DNA from: Alitta virens
Lineage: Eukaryota > Annelida > Polychaeta > Phyllodocida > Nereididae
Length of the DNA: 64,000 bases
Direction of reading: 5' to 3'
Assembly: GCA_932294295.1 (NCBI GenBank)
Contig: OW028573.1
Span: forward strand, 57,947,829-58,011,828
Shown: one piece after another, positions 44,473 through 55,169 of the stretch
How positions within the stretch are numbered: the stretch's first letter is position 1
How the letters are laid out: each line of letters opens with the position of its first letter
Position numbers and translations under genes: made by a program
The notes under the pieces: model-generated
The model's input: the letters and a program-made list of their open reading frames with translations, nothing else
What the model was told of the DNA's origin: nothing
Databases searched by the model: none

Positions 44473-44734
44473 TAGCGAAGTAGATATCTGCATGATGCCA
44501 AGCATAATACAAACAGAATTTTTCCTGGAATGTTTATCTAGGAGCGTAAGTAAACGGTCTGCTTTTCACTGCAGACAATTACGAACGGGAAAAATGTCCA
44601 AGTTTCATTTATTATGATTATGCTCGGGACTAGACACCATATGTTATTTTCTCAGAACATTTTTACGTTTAAAAATGGTGCACTTAATTCTTTGATGTAT
44701 GGTGGAACAGCAAAAGTGCTTCAAAGGAAAAAAC

Positions 44735-44822
44735 AACTTACTTAAAGTAAGTCAGTAAATGACTTAAGTAAAATACGTACTGGTAAGTAAGTTAAAATAA
44801 GTAAGTCAGTCAGTAAGTACCA
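44735..44822. repeat. GTAAGTAAGTCA-type short repeats
   Basis: AAGTAAGTCAGTAAATGAC, GGTAAGTAAG and AATAAGTAAGTCAGTCAGTA form an impure 4-bp (AAGT) tract. Similar words reappear at 45440-45466. Confidence 0.7.
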
Positions 44823-44842
44823 GTTCTGACAATTTTTTCAAA

Positions 44843-45411
44843 TAGACAGTCATAATTGACATAGACTGAAGATATTTGCACAAAATAAAATTCAAGCTCT
44901 CATCGCTGCAACTTTCATTCTCACCACCTCATCTGGCTTTTAATACATGGAAATAACCAAATATTACAGTACAAGATCATATCCTCTGTTTCTCTTCCAT
45001 ATTTCCTATTAGTGTACAAATTAAATGGTATCTCTTTGGTACTTTTAAAATCAATAATATGGGTTGATTACTGGTATATTTCATTACTCTCTATCACCAC
45101 AAACAGTTCCAGCAGGTAACTGAAATTTGATTGTATGACCTGAAAACGAAATCATAATGGCGATTTTAGCAACACCAATATCAATGTTGGTCAACATGAG
45201 ATATGAAAATGTTAGTTTCGTAAATGTTTCATTTGATTTACAGTCTGATGTAACAGGAATTTCGACAATTGAGACACCTGATCCCCATACCTCAAAGAGG
45301 GTTTTACTTAATCAGAATGAGCAGATATTGCCATGAAATATACATTACCTGAATTTTATTTTGTGCAAAAATCATCTGTCTTTGTTAATTATAACTGTCT
45401 ATATATGAATA
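44843..45411. mobile_element. Inverted-repeat element with ~55-bp ends
   Basis: Left end TAGACAGTCATAATTGACAT ... TTTGCACAAAATAAAATTCA; the right end, inverted, reads TAGACAGTTATAATTAACAA ... TTTGCACAAAATAAAATTCA. About 80 percent identity over 55 bp. No ORF in the 570 bp. The 34-bp perfect repeat at 44158 matches the left arm. Confidence 0.65.
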
Positions 45412-46065
45412 AAATGGTCAGAAGTTTCTAAACGCCCCTCGTAAGTAAGTAATCAGTAAGTAATGGATATATGCAATGTATACAACTTGGCCATTTTACC
45501 TTCCGTCATTTTGCATGTATAATGAGGTTGCAAGCAACTGTTATTGTCCTACTGGACAAAATATGGATAGCAAACACACTGCCAAGTTATCTATGAAATT
45601 GAAGATATTTGATGTGAACGTTTGTTTGATCTCTATCAATAAATAATTGCAATGCAGAGTAGCCGGGATTAGGCCAATTAAATTTTAAAAGCTCTGGAAA
45701 TGATACATGGTTTTTCTATGCTAATCTGTCGTGTTTTTGCTATAAAAGATTAAACCATTTTTCACAAAAATAAATAAATAATTTAAAAAAGAAAGAAGAA
45801 ATCTACGTTGTTGAATTGTACACATATTCAAATAGTGGTCGAATAAAGTTAGCGGAATTAATATAATCCCAGCACATCAGGTACTGATATAATTTTCCAA
45901 GACCTGTGTGGATCAATTCTTTTCTCTGTGCCTTGTTCAAACTGTGATGCATACCCGGTTTGTAGCTGAAGTTTTAGTTGATAAAGTTAGTGAAGCACAG
46001 GCAAAAACCATGCGTTTTCCATGCGTTTATCCAAACGCATGGAAACCTCACGTTGCACATTTGAC
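45412..46065. other. Intergenic, nothing recognised
   Basis: AT-rich. A small inverted word ATGCGTTTATCCAAACGCAT sits at 46020-46039. No gene. Confidence 0.4.
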
Positions 46066-46760
46066 CATGTAGGAATTCTTGGAATTTGACATTTTTGCAA
46101 CAGTTTTTTCAACAAAAACGTCAGCATACCTTATTTCGTCATTATTTACACGAGGACTGCTCAATTTACTATTGTGTCGCACTGAGATATGGTTGATTTC
46201 CTCCAATTTTAATCAATTTCTGTGGCATTTTCAAATTCACGTTTCGTTGATAATCCATCCGCCTAGTTCCACTAAACTCACTATAGTAGGCACAAACTTC
46301 AACGCCCCTAGTGAATAAAATATTTTATGTTAAAATAGCTCTGTCTTCCAGTCAATAATTTCTTCAGTTTGACAGTTAAAATTGTTAAAATATCATTTCC
46401 AAATATTTTCAGTGTCCTAGTGTGTGAATAAAGCAAATAAACACCAATTTATTATGTCAACACAGAAGCTCAGCAATCCGTGACGTCGCCAGAGCCCTCT
46501 AGTGAGTTTTAGCCGAACTAGGCGGCAATAATGGCTGTCATGGATAATCAGAGAAAACATGAGTTCAAACATAGTGCAGAAATCGATTAAAATTGGAAGA
46601 AATCGACCATATCTGAGCGCAACACTATAGAAAAAAGATATGTCTAAACCTAGAGTAGGTGTATTTCGTGTGGCGAACGTTTATTAGATGACTAGGTCCC
46701 ACACAAGCCGAAATTCCATATTTTTTCATGTAGGATGTTGCAACCCTGTCCTTGTAGCTA
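46066..46760 (+). mobile_element. Foldback element, copy 3
   Basis: Shares with the 13167 copy GTAGGAATTCTT, CCGCCTAGTTCCACTAAA, AACGCCCCTAGTG and CCAGAGCCCTCT, and the right end CAACCCTGTCC...CTTGTAGCTA. Arms pair clearly: GAGATATGGTTGATTTCCTC and CAATTTTAATCAATTTCTG on the left against CAGAAATCGATTAAAATTGG and AAGAAATCGACCATATCTGA on the right. Both terminal hairpins are lost or shortened here. Confidence 0.65.
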
Positions 46761-49191
46761 AGTTCTGGCAAAACTTTGACTTCACTCACTGCTAGTGTTG
46801 TCTAATTGGTTATTTCATTAATTTTCACTTGTATATATACAGCATTAAAGGATAATTGCAAAATAAAATACAGCACCTCTCCATTATTAACAGTACAAAG
46901 CTATTACCTACTTGATCGACTGGGTTTAACAAAATTTCAGAAGTAAGGTTATTATATATTTCCGAGGGACTGGCCCCACAGAATGATGTAGGCCTACTCT
47001 ACTCCGATACTGTGATAGTGGCATACCAAATTGGTCGACGTCGGGCCAATACAGCCGATGGTGCCAACCATGACATAGCTGTGGGCTGATGTGACATGTA
47101 ACCATACATTTACACCTAATTCATTTTTTTCAGCCTCAAATTAGGCTTTCTCACTGCAGAGGCTTGATGAGATCATACCATTACCTTAAATCTCAGCAAC
47201 TATGAGCAAACACTAGCAGTTGCTTAGATCTAAGGCAGACATATCATCTTGTCTGACAATATACAGTTAATGGTATAATTTGCAAGTATTTGTGTATTAA
47301 CTTTTTTCAAATGAAGCCGAAATTCGGGATAATGACCTAAAAGAAAAGATAAATGTAGAAGTCAATGTTGCACTTTGATTGTCAATACAGAAATTTGACT
47401 GCATCTTCTCAGATATTTTTAACATGTTATATGATGTGGCTTCAAAACTATTATGCGTAATATTATAAAATTACTGCATAGTGCCTCGTGCAATATCTGA
47501 TTTTATGGAACCTTGACAACTGATATTCTAAATCATATATAGAACGAGGCACTGTGCTGTAATTGTTATACTTTCAAGTTACACAAGAAAAATGGCTGTT
47601 TTCTCTTTAATCATTATTTACACATTTCTATATAATGGCAACCCACAACGATATCAAATTATCTCCTTTTTTTCTGTTTTGAACCTCGGAAAAGGAGTCT
47701 ACTTTAATTGACAGATTGCTTTTAGGAAAGACCTATTCCACCACCTAAAATGGACCGTGCAATATACGAAAATATTGCATGACTCTTATCATTCCTTATG
47801 TTCTCATTTAATATACATAATCTGTAATAAATATTAGATGAGAAAGGCAATCTATTCTGATTGAGATGTACAAAACATTACCGATATGTCTCTCAGCCTT
47901 TTAACAAGACACTATCGATTGACCGTGTGTGTGTTACTTTAGCATGAATTGATCACATGTTGATTAACGAATCATATATGCCAAATATTAATGCGTTCTA
48001 TGATAATTGTTTGCTGTAAATCTTTCTAAAGTAGTCGAAAATACAGTATTGAAATATATATATATATATATACCTTTGTGCAACTCCAACAGGAAATTGT
48101 GTTGCTTATAACTAACTACATATATACAGTGTATATATTGCATGACTAAATACGGATGGAAATTACATCTTGTGCACAAAACAAAAGAAATACAAACTGT
48201 CCAAAAGTTCTTGTACATTCCATCGCAGTAAGGTGTCGGTGACCTGTTGTGCAACATTAATGCACTACAGAGGTACTTCACAACGTGTAAGTTACAATAG
48301 AATATGTCGGAGTACCAAATTGGGATCAGGGCTCCTATTAGGAAAGTTATGTTTATCATTATTGGGACGATTCGAAAACGCAAGTGATTAGACGCTGCAC
48401 TAAAGCATTTCTGTGATTCCAGTTTCCCTTAAAGGAGTTTGCTTTGCTAGTGCAATTGTATGTAGCAAAATTTCAGTTGACGAGAATGGAAATGGAAAGT
48501 TTTGTGGGCGCGGGGCGGGAGTGGGCAGAATTTTGGTGCCCGAGGTCTCTAATATGCACCTTGGTCAACTAGTCTTTGATAAATGGTGTGTACATAGAGA
48601 TCTGAGTCGATACAATAGTCTGTGCTTAGAGAAATATTGTAACAAAGATAATGTGTACTGCAGTCTTAATTGGTAATCCGATTTTCACCAAGCCACCATA
48701 CTGAGTAGATTCCCAATCCTCTGGCCATCTTGAGCTGCAGAATTACATTAAACGGCAAACACCGTTTAATGTGAAAACATCGCATGCAATTCTAAAACAC
48801 AACTAGTTCTCCTGTTTACCAGAGCTTCCAGAATTTCGTACAGATGAGCACCGGTAGCTTCAGACACATTGTGTGACGGTGCATAGATAAAGGGAGCCAT
48901 TGATCACCAAATGCAATCAGGGGCCATTTGGTGCAATTTTTGGTGCAATGCCTTTGGTGACTAATGGTTCATTGCAGGTTTTTGAAAGACGAATCACTTT
49001 CTTATTTTGCCTTAAATAGATTTACGAACCAGATTTTGGCACCAAGCCTTGTTTGCCCTCAATAGCTTAATGTTAATTGAAGGTGACGTCACTGGCTAAC
49101 CTAACTGTGACGTCAGTTCTCTGTATTGATTGCTTAGTAGTTTTAGACATTTAAATAAGGACGTTTTTTGACTTCCTATCTGTGAACTTAA
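46761..49191. other. Intergenic; one short inverted repeat
   Basis: ATTACTGCATAGTGCCTCGT at 47470 pairs with ACGAGGCACTGTGCTGTAAT ending at 47562, a 22-bp arm pair around about 49 bp. A (TA)n tract is at 48053-48071. ORFs at 47988-48383 (-) and 48413-48676 (+) have no motif. No promoter for the following receptor gene could be identified. Confidence 0.4.
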
Positions 49192-50316
49192 ATGTATTTG
49201 CAACAAAGCTATCAATATAAAATTGCATTCGTTGTACAAACATACTTCCATATTATTCTTGTTTATTCAGATAATGCAGGGCATCGGGTGCAGATGACGC
49301 AAAGTGACGTCATGGATGATTCAGATCGACTCTCCTCCTACCTGTCCCTGACAATCGCTGCGCTGGGCATAGTGGGGAATTTGGTGTGTGCCCGTATGAT
49401 GCGGGTCAGCCCCATGAAACAGTACTCCACTTCATATCTAATATTCGGCACTGTCATCAGTGATACTATTGCAGTGGTTATTGAGAGCCTGGACAACCTC
49501 AGCACATTTCTACCAGATTTATCAGAAGATGAGATTATGCATGGATCTGATCGATGGCGATGTAGATTTGGTCGATTCTTCTTGGAGATGAGTCGCTTGA
49601 TCTCCTCTTGGCTGATTGTTGCAATGAGTGTTGAACTTTTCATGGCAAAACGCGGACCAGAATCACTTCGAAGTGTATACAACCAAAGGCGGGCAATATA
49701 CGTGACCCTGGCTGTATACTTGACCTCTTTCGCAGCCTGTTTTCCACTTCTTGTCATTGGCTATGTGTCTGACGACCAGAAGTGCACGTCCAAGTACCCC
49801 GTGTTTTACGACCTTTATACAGCCTTAGTTCTGCCTGTAACAGTCGACTACATAGTTCCTGTCATTTTCATAACTTACTGTGCTGCATGCTGCCTTCGAA
49901 CTACAGATTTCGCTCATCCATTTGTTGTCCAAAAACACGAGAAGGCGCCAGTATCATTGCAGTTCAGAACACTGATAACTGTGACGTCTTTGGTATTTGT
50001 ATGTGTCAGTCTGCCACACTACGTTCTGAGCCTTTTGCATACAATTGAACGTCACCAGATGTCCACCTTGCCGCTTAGCCTGCGATACTCAACTTCAGGT
50101 GAAGTTCGCCTGGCGCACAATGTGGCTGACACCTTACTACTTCTCCATTACTCGAGCAAGTTCTACCTGGCTTATCTCCTGGAAGAAGACTGTAGAACTT
50201 CTTTCCAAAGAATCTTCAAATTTAATCGAATGAAGACCCAGTCACACACTTCTCCAATGTCCAGGGAATCTGATGCTGCCTATGTGAACACAACGAGACA
50301 AGATAACTACTTTTAA
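49192..50316 (+). CDS. Divergent intronless class A-like GPCR (374 aa)
   Basis: Seven hydrophobic segments are visible: about 50-70 (LGIVGNLVCARMM, with the TM1 Gly-Asn), 80-100 (SYLIFGTVISDTIAVVIESL, TM2 Asp at 91), 127-150, 168-190, 209-233, 260-282 and 310-330. C124 and C198 can form the usual extracellular disulfide. The DRY box after TM3 is replaced by VELF (147-150). CWxP is CVSLP (271-275), and NPxxY is reduced to SSKFYLAY (321-328). An EEDCRTSF helix-8-like stretch and a Ser/Thr-rich tail follow. Later start codons (M35, M41) are equally possible; the first 25 residues are hydrophobic. AAATAAA at about 50728 could be the poly(A) signal. Ligand unknown, peptide-type by general look. 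Confidence 0.75.
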   Translation: MYLQQSYQYKIAFVVQTYFHIILVYSDNAGHRVQMTQSDVMDDSDRLSSYLSLTIAALGIVGNLVCARMMRVSPMKQYSTSYLIFGTVISDTIAVVIESLDNLSTFLPDLSEDEIMHGSDRWRCRFGRFFLEMSRLISSWLIVAMSVELFMAKRGPESLRSVYNQRRAIYVTLAVYLTSFAACFPLLVIGYVSDDQKCTSKYPVFYDLYTALVLPVTVDYIVPVIFITYCAACCLRTTDFAHPFVVQKHEKAPVSLQFRTLITVTSLVFVCVSLPHYVLSLLHTIERHQMSTLPLSLRYSTSGEVRLAHNVADTLLLLHYSSKFYLAYLLEEDCRTSFQRIFKFNRMKTQSHTSPMSRESDAAYVNTTRQDNYF

Positions 50317-51632
50317 ATAACGGCACGAAAATCATTTCTATCAATGGTTATTGAAGGTCACTTGTAATTTTGATAATATGGTCATAAATTAATCCAAAAC
50401 TTTCAAATATGCCACGAATTGCCAATGGAATAATATCATAAATTTTTACAAACTGTTTTGGTTATGTAACCATTTTACCAAGGTCATTCAGAATAATTCT
50501 GGCTCCCAAGCTTCAGTGAGTTTCCACACGTTTTGTTTAATGTCACACAAAAAAGGCCCAAATGACTGGAGTGCAATACCCACTAAATGTCTTCTCTTGT
50601 CGAATAGTGCCCATTAATTTAATAACAATTTACAATTTGGAGAGGGAGTTGATTAACTTTGCAGCCAATTTCATGGCCTTGGAAACAAAACTCCAAAGGA
50701 GTTTTTGTCCCTCAAAGAAAAAATTAAATAAACCTTACAATATTAAATTACTTACATATATTTTTAATTTAATGTATTTTTTAGTTGTGGAGGTGATTAT
50801 TGTCTATCTTTTCACTAATTTTTCTTAGAATTACCATTAAAAGTTGGGGCCTTGGGGTGGGGGGGAGGGGAGTGTTCTGACCCCCAAATCCCCCCCTTGG
50901 CTACGCCCCCTTACAATATAACGTCTAACTCACTTGATATTAAGATTCATTGTTAGAAGTGCCAGCTTTTGCATAATAACTGTTCATTACTTCACAATTA
51001 TATTTTAATACACGTATAAATAATGCACATGTATATATATTGCTTTCCTGCAGATAACATATGAAGTTGTGAATCAGCACCAACTGTATGATACAATCCA
51101 TTCCGCACAATTTTTGTGTAAATTTAAAATAAAAGAGAGAAAGAAGAAAAAAAAAGAATGTTTCCTTTTTTGTCAATACTGCAACTTGCCATGTTGGTGT
51201 CACGTCATGGAAACTCTGACAGGCACAACTTTCAATTAAATCAATTAAAGAAATTTGATCCTCTATTTCATCGCGCAGAACAGACATAGATATGCTATTA
51301 CACTCAAGTTTCAAGTTTTTTTAACTTCCACACAGTATGTACATAGTTGTTCAGTGTTCAGTAAAGTTTGTCCGTAATGAAATTGCCCACACCCCTTACA
51401 TCATAAATCAAAAGAAAATAAACTATTTAAATACAATTGAAATGAAATACATACAGAGACAAAAAAAAAAAAACATGTACGTGATCACAAAAAAAAAATT
51501 GTACTGCTTGAAATCACCTGTTTGTTCTATGAACAGGTCTTTGGAATGCCCTTTAATTTTATTTTTAAAGCAGTTTTCATCCCTAGTGCATGTCAGAAAT
51601 AGCATATCTTTATTGACAACCTAGACCGAACC
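50317..51632. other. Intergenic; GC-rich tract
   Basis: Contains GGGGTGGGGGGGAGGGG and CCCCCCCTTGGCTACGCCCC at 50855-50910, typical of short dispersed repeats. ORFs of 60-124 codons have no motif. Confidence 0.35.
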
Positions 51633-52156
51633 ATCAGTCCCTACATCAGATTCTTCTTCGGTGTGGTTCTGAGGTTTACAGGTCTTTAGATTGATTTTGT
51701 ATCTGTCTGCTATTATTTTGGTTTTTCCATTCGTTATTGCTTTCGTCGTTGGTTATTTCTGCTGTGGTGTCATTGTGGTGTTTATGGTGTCTGTGGTGTC
51801 GGTATATTCTGTTGCACATTAGAGGGGTGCATTTGTTTGATGAGGGTTTCGGCATCAAGCAGCCCCTTTCTAGGTAGAGCGCCTCCCTGGGTGTCGAGGG
51901 TGGTGTCAATGTGTCATCAGGGTTCTTTTAAGGATATCGTCCCGAATATTGTTTATTTGTTTTAATTTGGTATTTTTTAGTGTCATGGCCTTGCCTGTGT
52001 TTGTTATTATTGGTGTTATGCATGTTTCTATCAGTTTTCATAGTTGTGGTTATATGTTTGTTGTGTTTATTGGATCTATCTTCTGTTTGTTGTTGGGTCA
52101 TCTTCCCTAGTTGAAACTAGGCTTTGGTTGGTTTTTTGCCAGATGTAGGGACTGAT
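51633..52156. repeat. 15-bp inverted repeat around a T/G-rich segment
   Basis: ATCAGTCCCTACATC at 51633-51647 is exactly inverted at 52142-52156. The segment between is strikingly T/G-rich on the plus strand, so the minus strand reads a 77-codon His/Asn/Gln-rich ORF (51676-51909). Possibly an unidentified element. Confidence 0.45.
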
Positions 52157-53034
52157 TCACAACCAAAGGTTGTTTTTTTTTAGCCCATAGGCCTAGGCAT
52201 TTTCAAAAAGTAACTTTGGGAACAAGCAAGATTTTTTAGAATAATGACAATTTTCGGGCACAACCATGAAACGCTAAAAAAAAGTTGTGGTGGCACGTGG
52301 ATTACAAAAGCGAGAAATCATTGAAGATGCACATGAAAAAGATGTGTGTGCCTAAAAACTGTTTTTAAAAGCATGGTATGAAAGATTGCAAATAATATTT
52401 TTTTGCTCAATCGTCGGAGATTATATCTTCACAGAGGGAGCTGCAGTTTTGAATCAGACGAGGAGACCCATAACATAACAGCAACTTTCAACTGTTTAAC
52501 GGTTGCTGTACTTAGAGACTTTCAGCATTTTAACACCAGGTGTTACGATCATCGCTGGATTGAACACCCCTCGTGTTTATAGACAGAACTATGACAAGGA
52601 ACCTTCACTGTTGTTCAATAAGTCACAAATGGTACATCAACATTTATATTTTATACACAAACCTTCGGTGATGCTAAAAAAATCTAATAAGAATGTTTGC
52701 TGATTAATGTAAAGGTCATTCAGTATTTCAGATCCAGGCAGATGAAGTACTGCGGCCAACAATATAAGATTTTCTTGTCACAGACAGCGAATGTCACTGG
52801 TTATTGATGCTCCGTTTTTCTGAATAAACTTTCATAAAATGTTACACTGAATCAACTTTTATCAAACGTAGAAGGCAAGTTCAGATAGGCATCATTCACT
52901 GTTTACTACCTACAGTTATAAATATACCAATACACACGCCTTTGAAAGATGATCGCCTTCCATCATACTACAACAAGAAGGGCTTCTACAGGGTTTCAAA
53001 CAGTTTTGAGGGAGAATGCATTGAAGTAAAGAGC
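52157..53034. other. Intergenic, nothing recognised
   Basis: No motif-bearing ORF or repeat seen. Confidence 0.4.
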
Positions 53035-53065
53035 ACGAGCACTTGAATTTATATTGGTACAAGTT

Positions 53066-53138
<73 letters not shown>

Positions 53139-53173
53139 CTGGCTTGGGCACAAAAATAAATTCAAGTGCTCGT
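53035..53173. repeat. (TA)n(GA)n microsatellite inside an 18-bp inverted repeat
   Basis: ACGAGCACTTGAATTTAT (53035-53052) is perfectly inverted at 53156-53173. Between them is about 40 bp of TA (53070-53110) and about 26 bp of GA (53111-53136). An ORF across it (IYIYIY, ERERER) is a microsatellite translation. Confidence 0.9.
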
Positions 53174-53395
53174 TTTCTAGAGTGTTTCAAGCCTCTGTGC
53201 CAGGGCAACTGGTGGCGGAAGTGTGGTCATCCACACGCTGCTTCACCAACAGGAAAGAGGAGTTAAGTCAAAAACCGGTTTTTGTTCCAAATTAAATAAG
53301 AATTAAATTAAATGCTAAATTATATATTCTAGGCCATATAGGACCGAGCAAATAAAGATTATTTACACAGCCGTTTTACCGCGATTTTCAACTCC

Positions 53396-54105
53396 TTGAA
53401 ATAAATTCCTGTATTCTCACAAAATAACCATGTGATAACCTTTTATCCTCTGTCAATGCCAAACGCTGATAAATTTATTTCTGTATTAAGAAAGTGGTCA
53501 GTTCAGCCACGCCCTCTCGATGGATATTTTCTGTATCGCGGCTATATTTCTAAAATGACGTCATCCGCAGGCATGGGCCCCGTTTAAGGGGGGGACAGGG
53601 GGACAAGTCCCCCCCCCCCCCCCCACTTTTTTTGTACCAACATAACGATTTGACTGTTGGTGTCCAGAATAAAGGTCAATATGTCCCCCCCCCCCACATT
53701 TTTAAATGAAACGGGGCCCCTGTCCGCAGGTGCACTGGACCTCAGCGCTGCCTGCTCAACAGGTCTTTTAATGACCAGACAATGACATTGCTTTGCCTTT
53801 TCACCCATATCTTCGCAATGACTTGGACCAGAATTACGAACGTGGTTTTAAAATGTAGCCCAAGAAACGGGAAATTCTCATGGGGCATTTTTAACACTAT
53901 GGACTTGGTGGGCTGGCTGTCAAACTTATTGCTGTTTTATTGCATAAATATAAAAGACAGAGGACAAAATCGCTATCACATGTTGATATTTTGAGAACAC
54001 AGGAATTTATTCCACGAAGTTGTCATCTTCTCAGCTGTCGGCTTCGTGAAATGACAATTTTTTTGGAATAAATTCCTGTATTATCAAAAATAAACATGTG
54101 ATAAC
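53396..54105. repeat. Element with three copies of an AATAAATTCCTGTATT motif
   Basis: AATAAATTCCTGTATTNTCA...AAATAANCATGTGATAAC occurs at about 53400-53440 (+) and 54069-54106 (+), and inverted at about 53970-54012. The last two form a close hairpin with arms of about 45 bp around CTTCGTGAAATGACA-like sequence. Suggests an inverted-repeat element plus a duplicated end. Confidence 0.55.
53572..53721. mobile_element. Short MITE with GGGGCCCCGTTT ends
   Basis: GGGCCCCGTTT at 53575-53585 is inverted as AAACGGGGCCC at 53709-53719. TCCGCAGG flanks both sides (53564-53571 and 53722-53729), an 8-bp target duplication of hAT type. The interior has G7, G5 and long C runs. About 150 bp. Confidence 0.65.
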
Positions 54106-55169
54106 TTAGTAATAGTATCATCTCATTGGGGAATATTAGGAATTCTACAACTTTGTGCAGTCAGCCTTTATCACTGATTGCATCAAAAAGGTTTGAGGAA
54201 GATCTTCAACAAGTATCTGCTTGTTCAGCTGCTCGACAATCCTGTATAGCACTAAAACCTAATAATTGTTGAAAGCCATGAAGTTATATTTAAATGTCAT
54301 TTATATAAGGAAACATTGTACGCCTGTTTGATTTAGCGATTGAAAAACCTTTATTATGGTTGAGAATTTGTCACATCAACACAGTGAGTATAATTTGCAA
54401 GCCTACCTCACAATATCATATTCTTTTGTCCATAAAATGATCTTTCTTGTTAGAATTAAGTAGAATAGCACTACCACTTTTTCCTTTCGATAATATCATG
54501 AGTACTACGCTGTGATTGGTCGATTTGTCCAAAATGTTGGGAATCTCATGTCACAATTAGTACTTGTTGATGTCAAGTGGGATACATTTTGAAACTGCAA
54601 TTCTACGTAATTGTTACCAAGGTGATGATAAAGAGAAAAAATGCACACGTTACATACTCTCACTTGTAGCCCTAGAACACCATTGGATATTAAGTAATAA
54701 AATATTATAAGTGTCAAATTTAAGGTGTGCAAATATCTACAGATCTGTGTACAGAGTATTTATAAACAGACTTCAAAAAATGTTTTGTTAAAAAATGAAA
54801 TAAATTTATCATGTAAGTGTAAGCGAAATATGCCGGTAGGTATCAAGCTGCTACAAGTTCATTTTCTGTGTTTTAATTTCATATACTGTGAGAAGTTTAA
54901 CTATGAAATAAACTTGAATTTGAAAAAAAAGAAAATTGAAAACATTCTTTGTGTTATGCTGAAGGATCTTGTATTAAATAAAATCAACGTGGTGCTGTTG
55001 TCTCTTCTTACCCAAGCTGATTAAGAGGATGTGGAAAATGTATTTATCATGTGAATCAATCTACCATCATTTTAAACTTGTATTCTTGGGCTTATCTCGT
55101 TTCCCTGGTTTACAGATGAAAATTTCTCATCTTATTTCCATAAGTCCATGCTTATGTAGTAAAGTCAGT
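54106..55169. other. Intergenic, no gene recognised
   Basis: A 99-codon plus-strand ORF (54725-55024) is Lys/Leu/Asn-rich low complexity and is not supported as a gene. Confidence 0.4.

Noticed and set aside
49338..49757. 139-aa minus-strand ORF opposite the receptor
   Set aside because: Antisense shadow of the GPCR gene.
53054..53266. ORF with IYIYIY and ERERER runs
   Set aside because: Direct translation of the (TA)n(GA)n microsatellite.
54725..55024. 99-aa plus-strand ORF
   Set aside because: Lys/Asn/Leu-rich low-complexity reading of AT-rich DNA; no recognisable feature.
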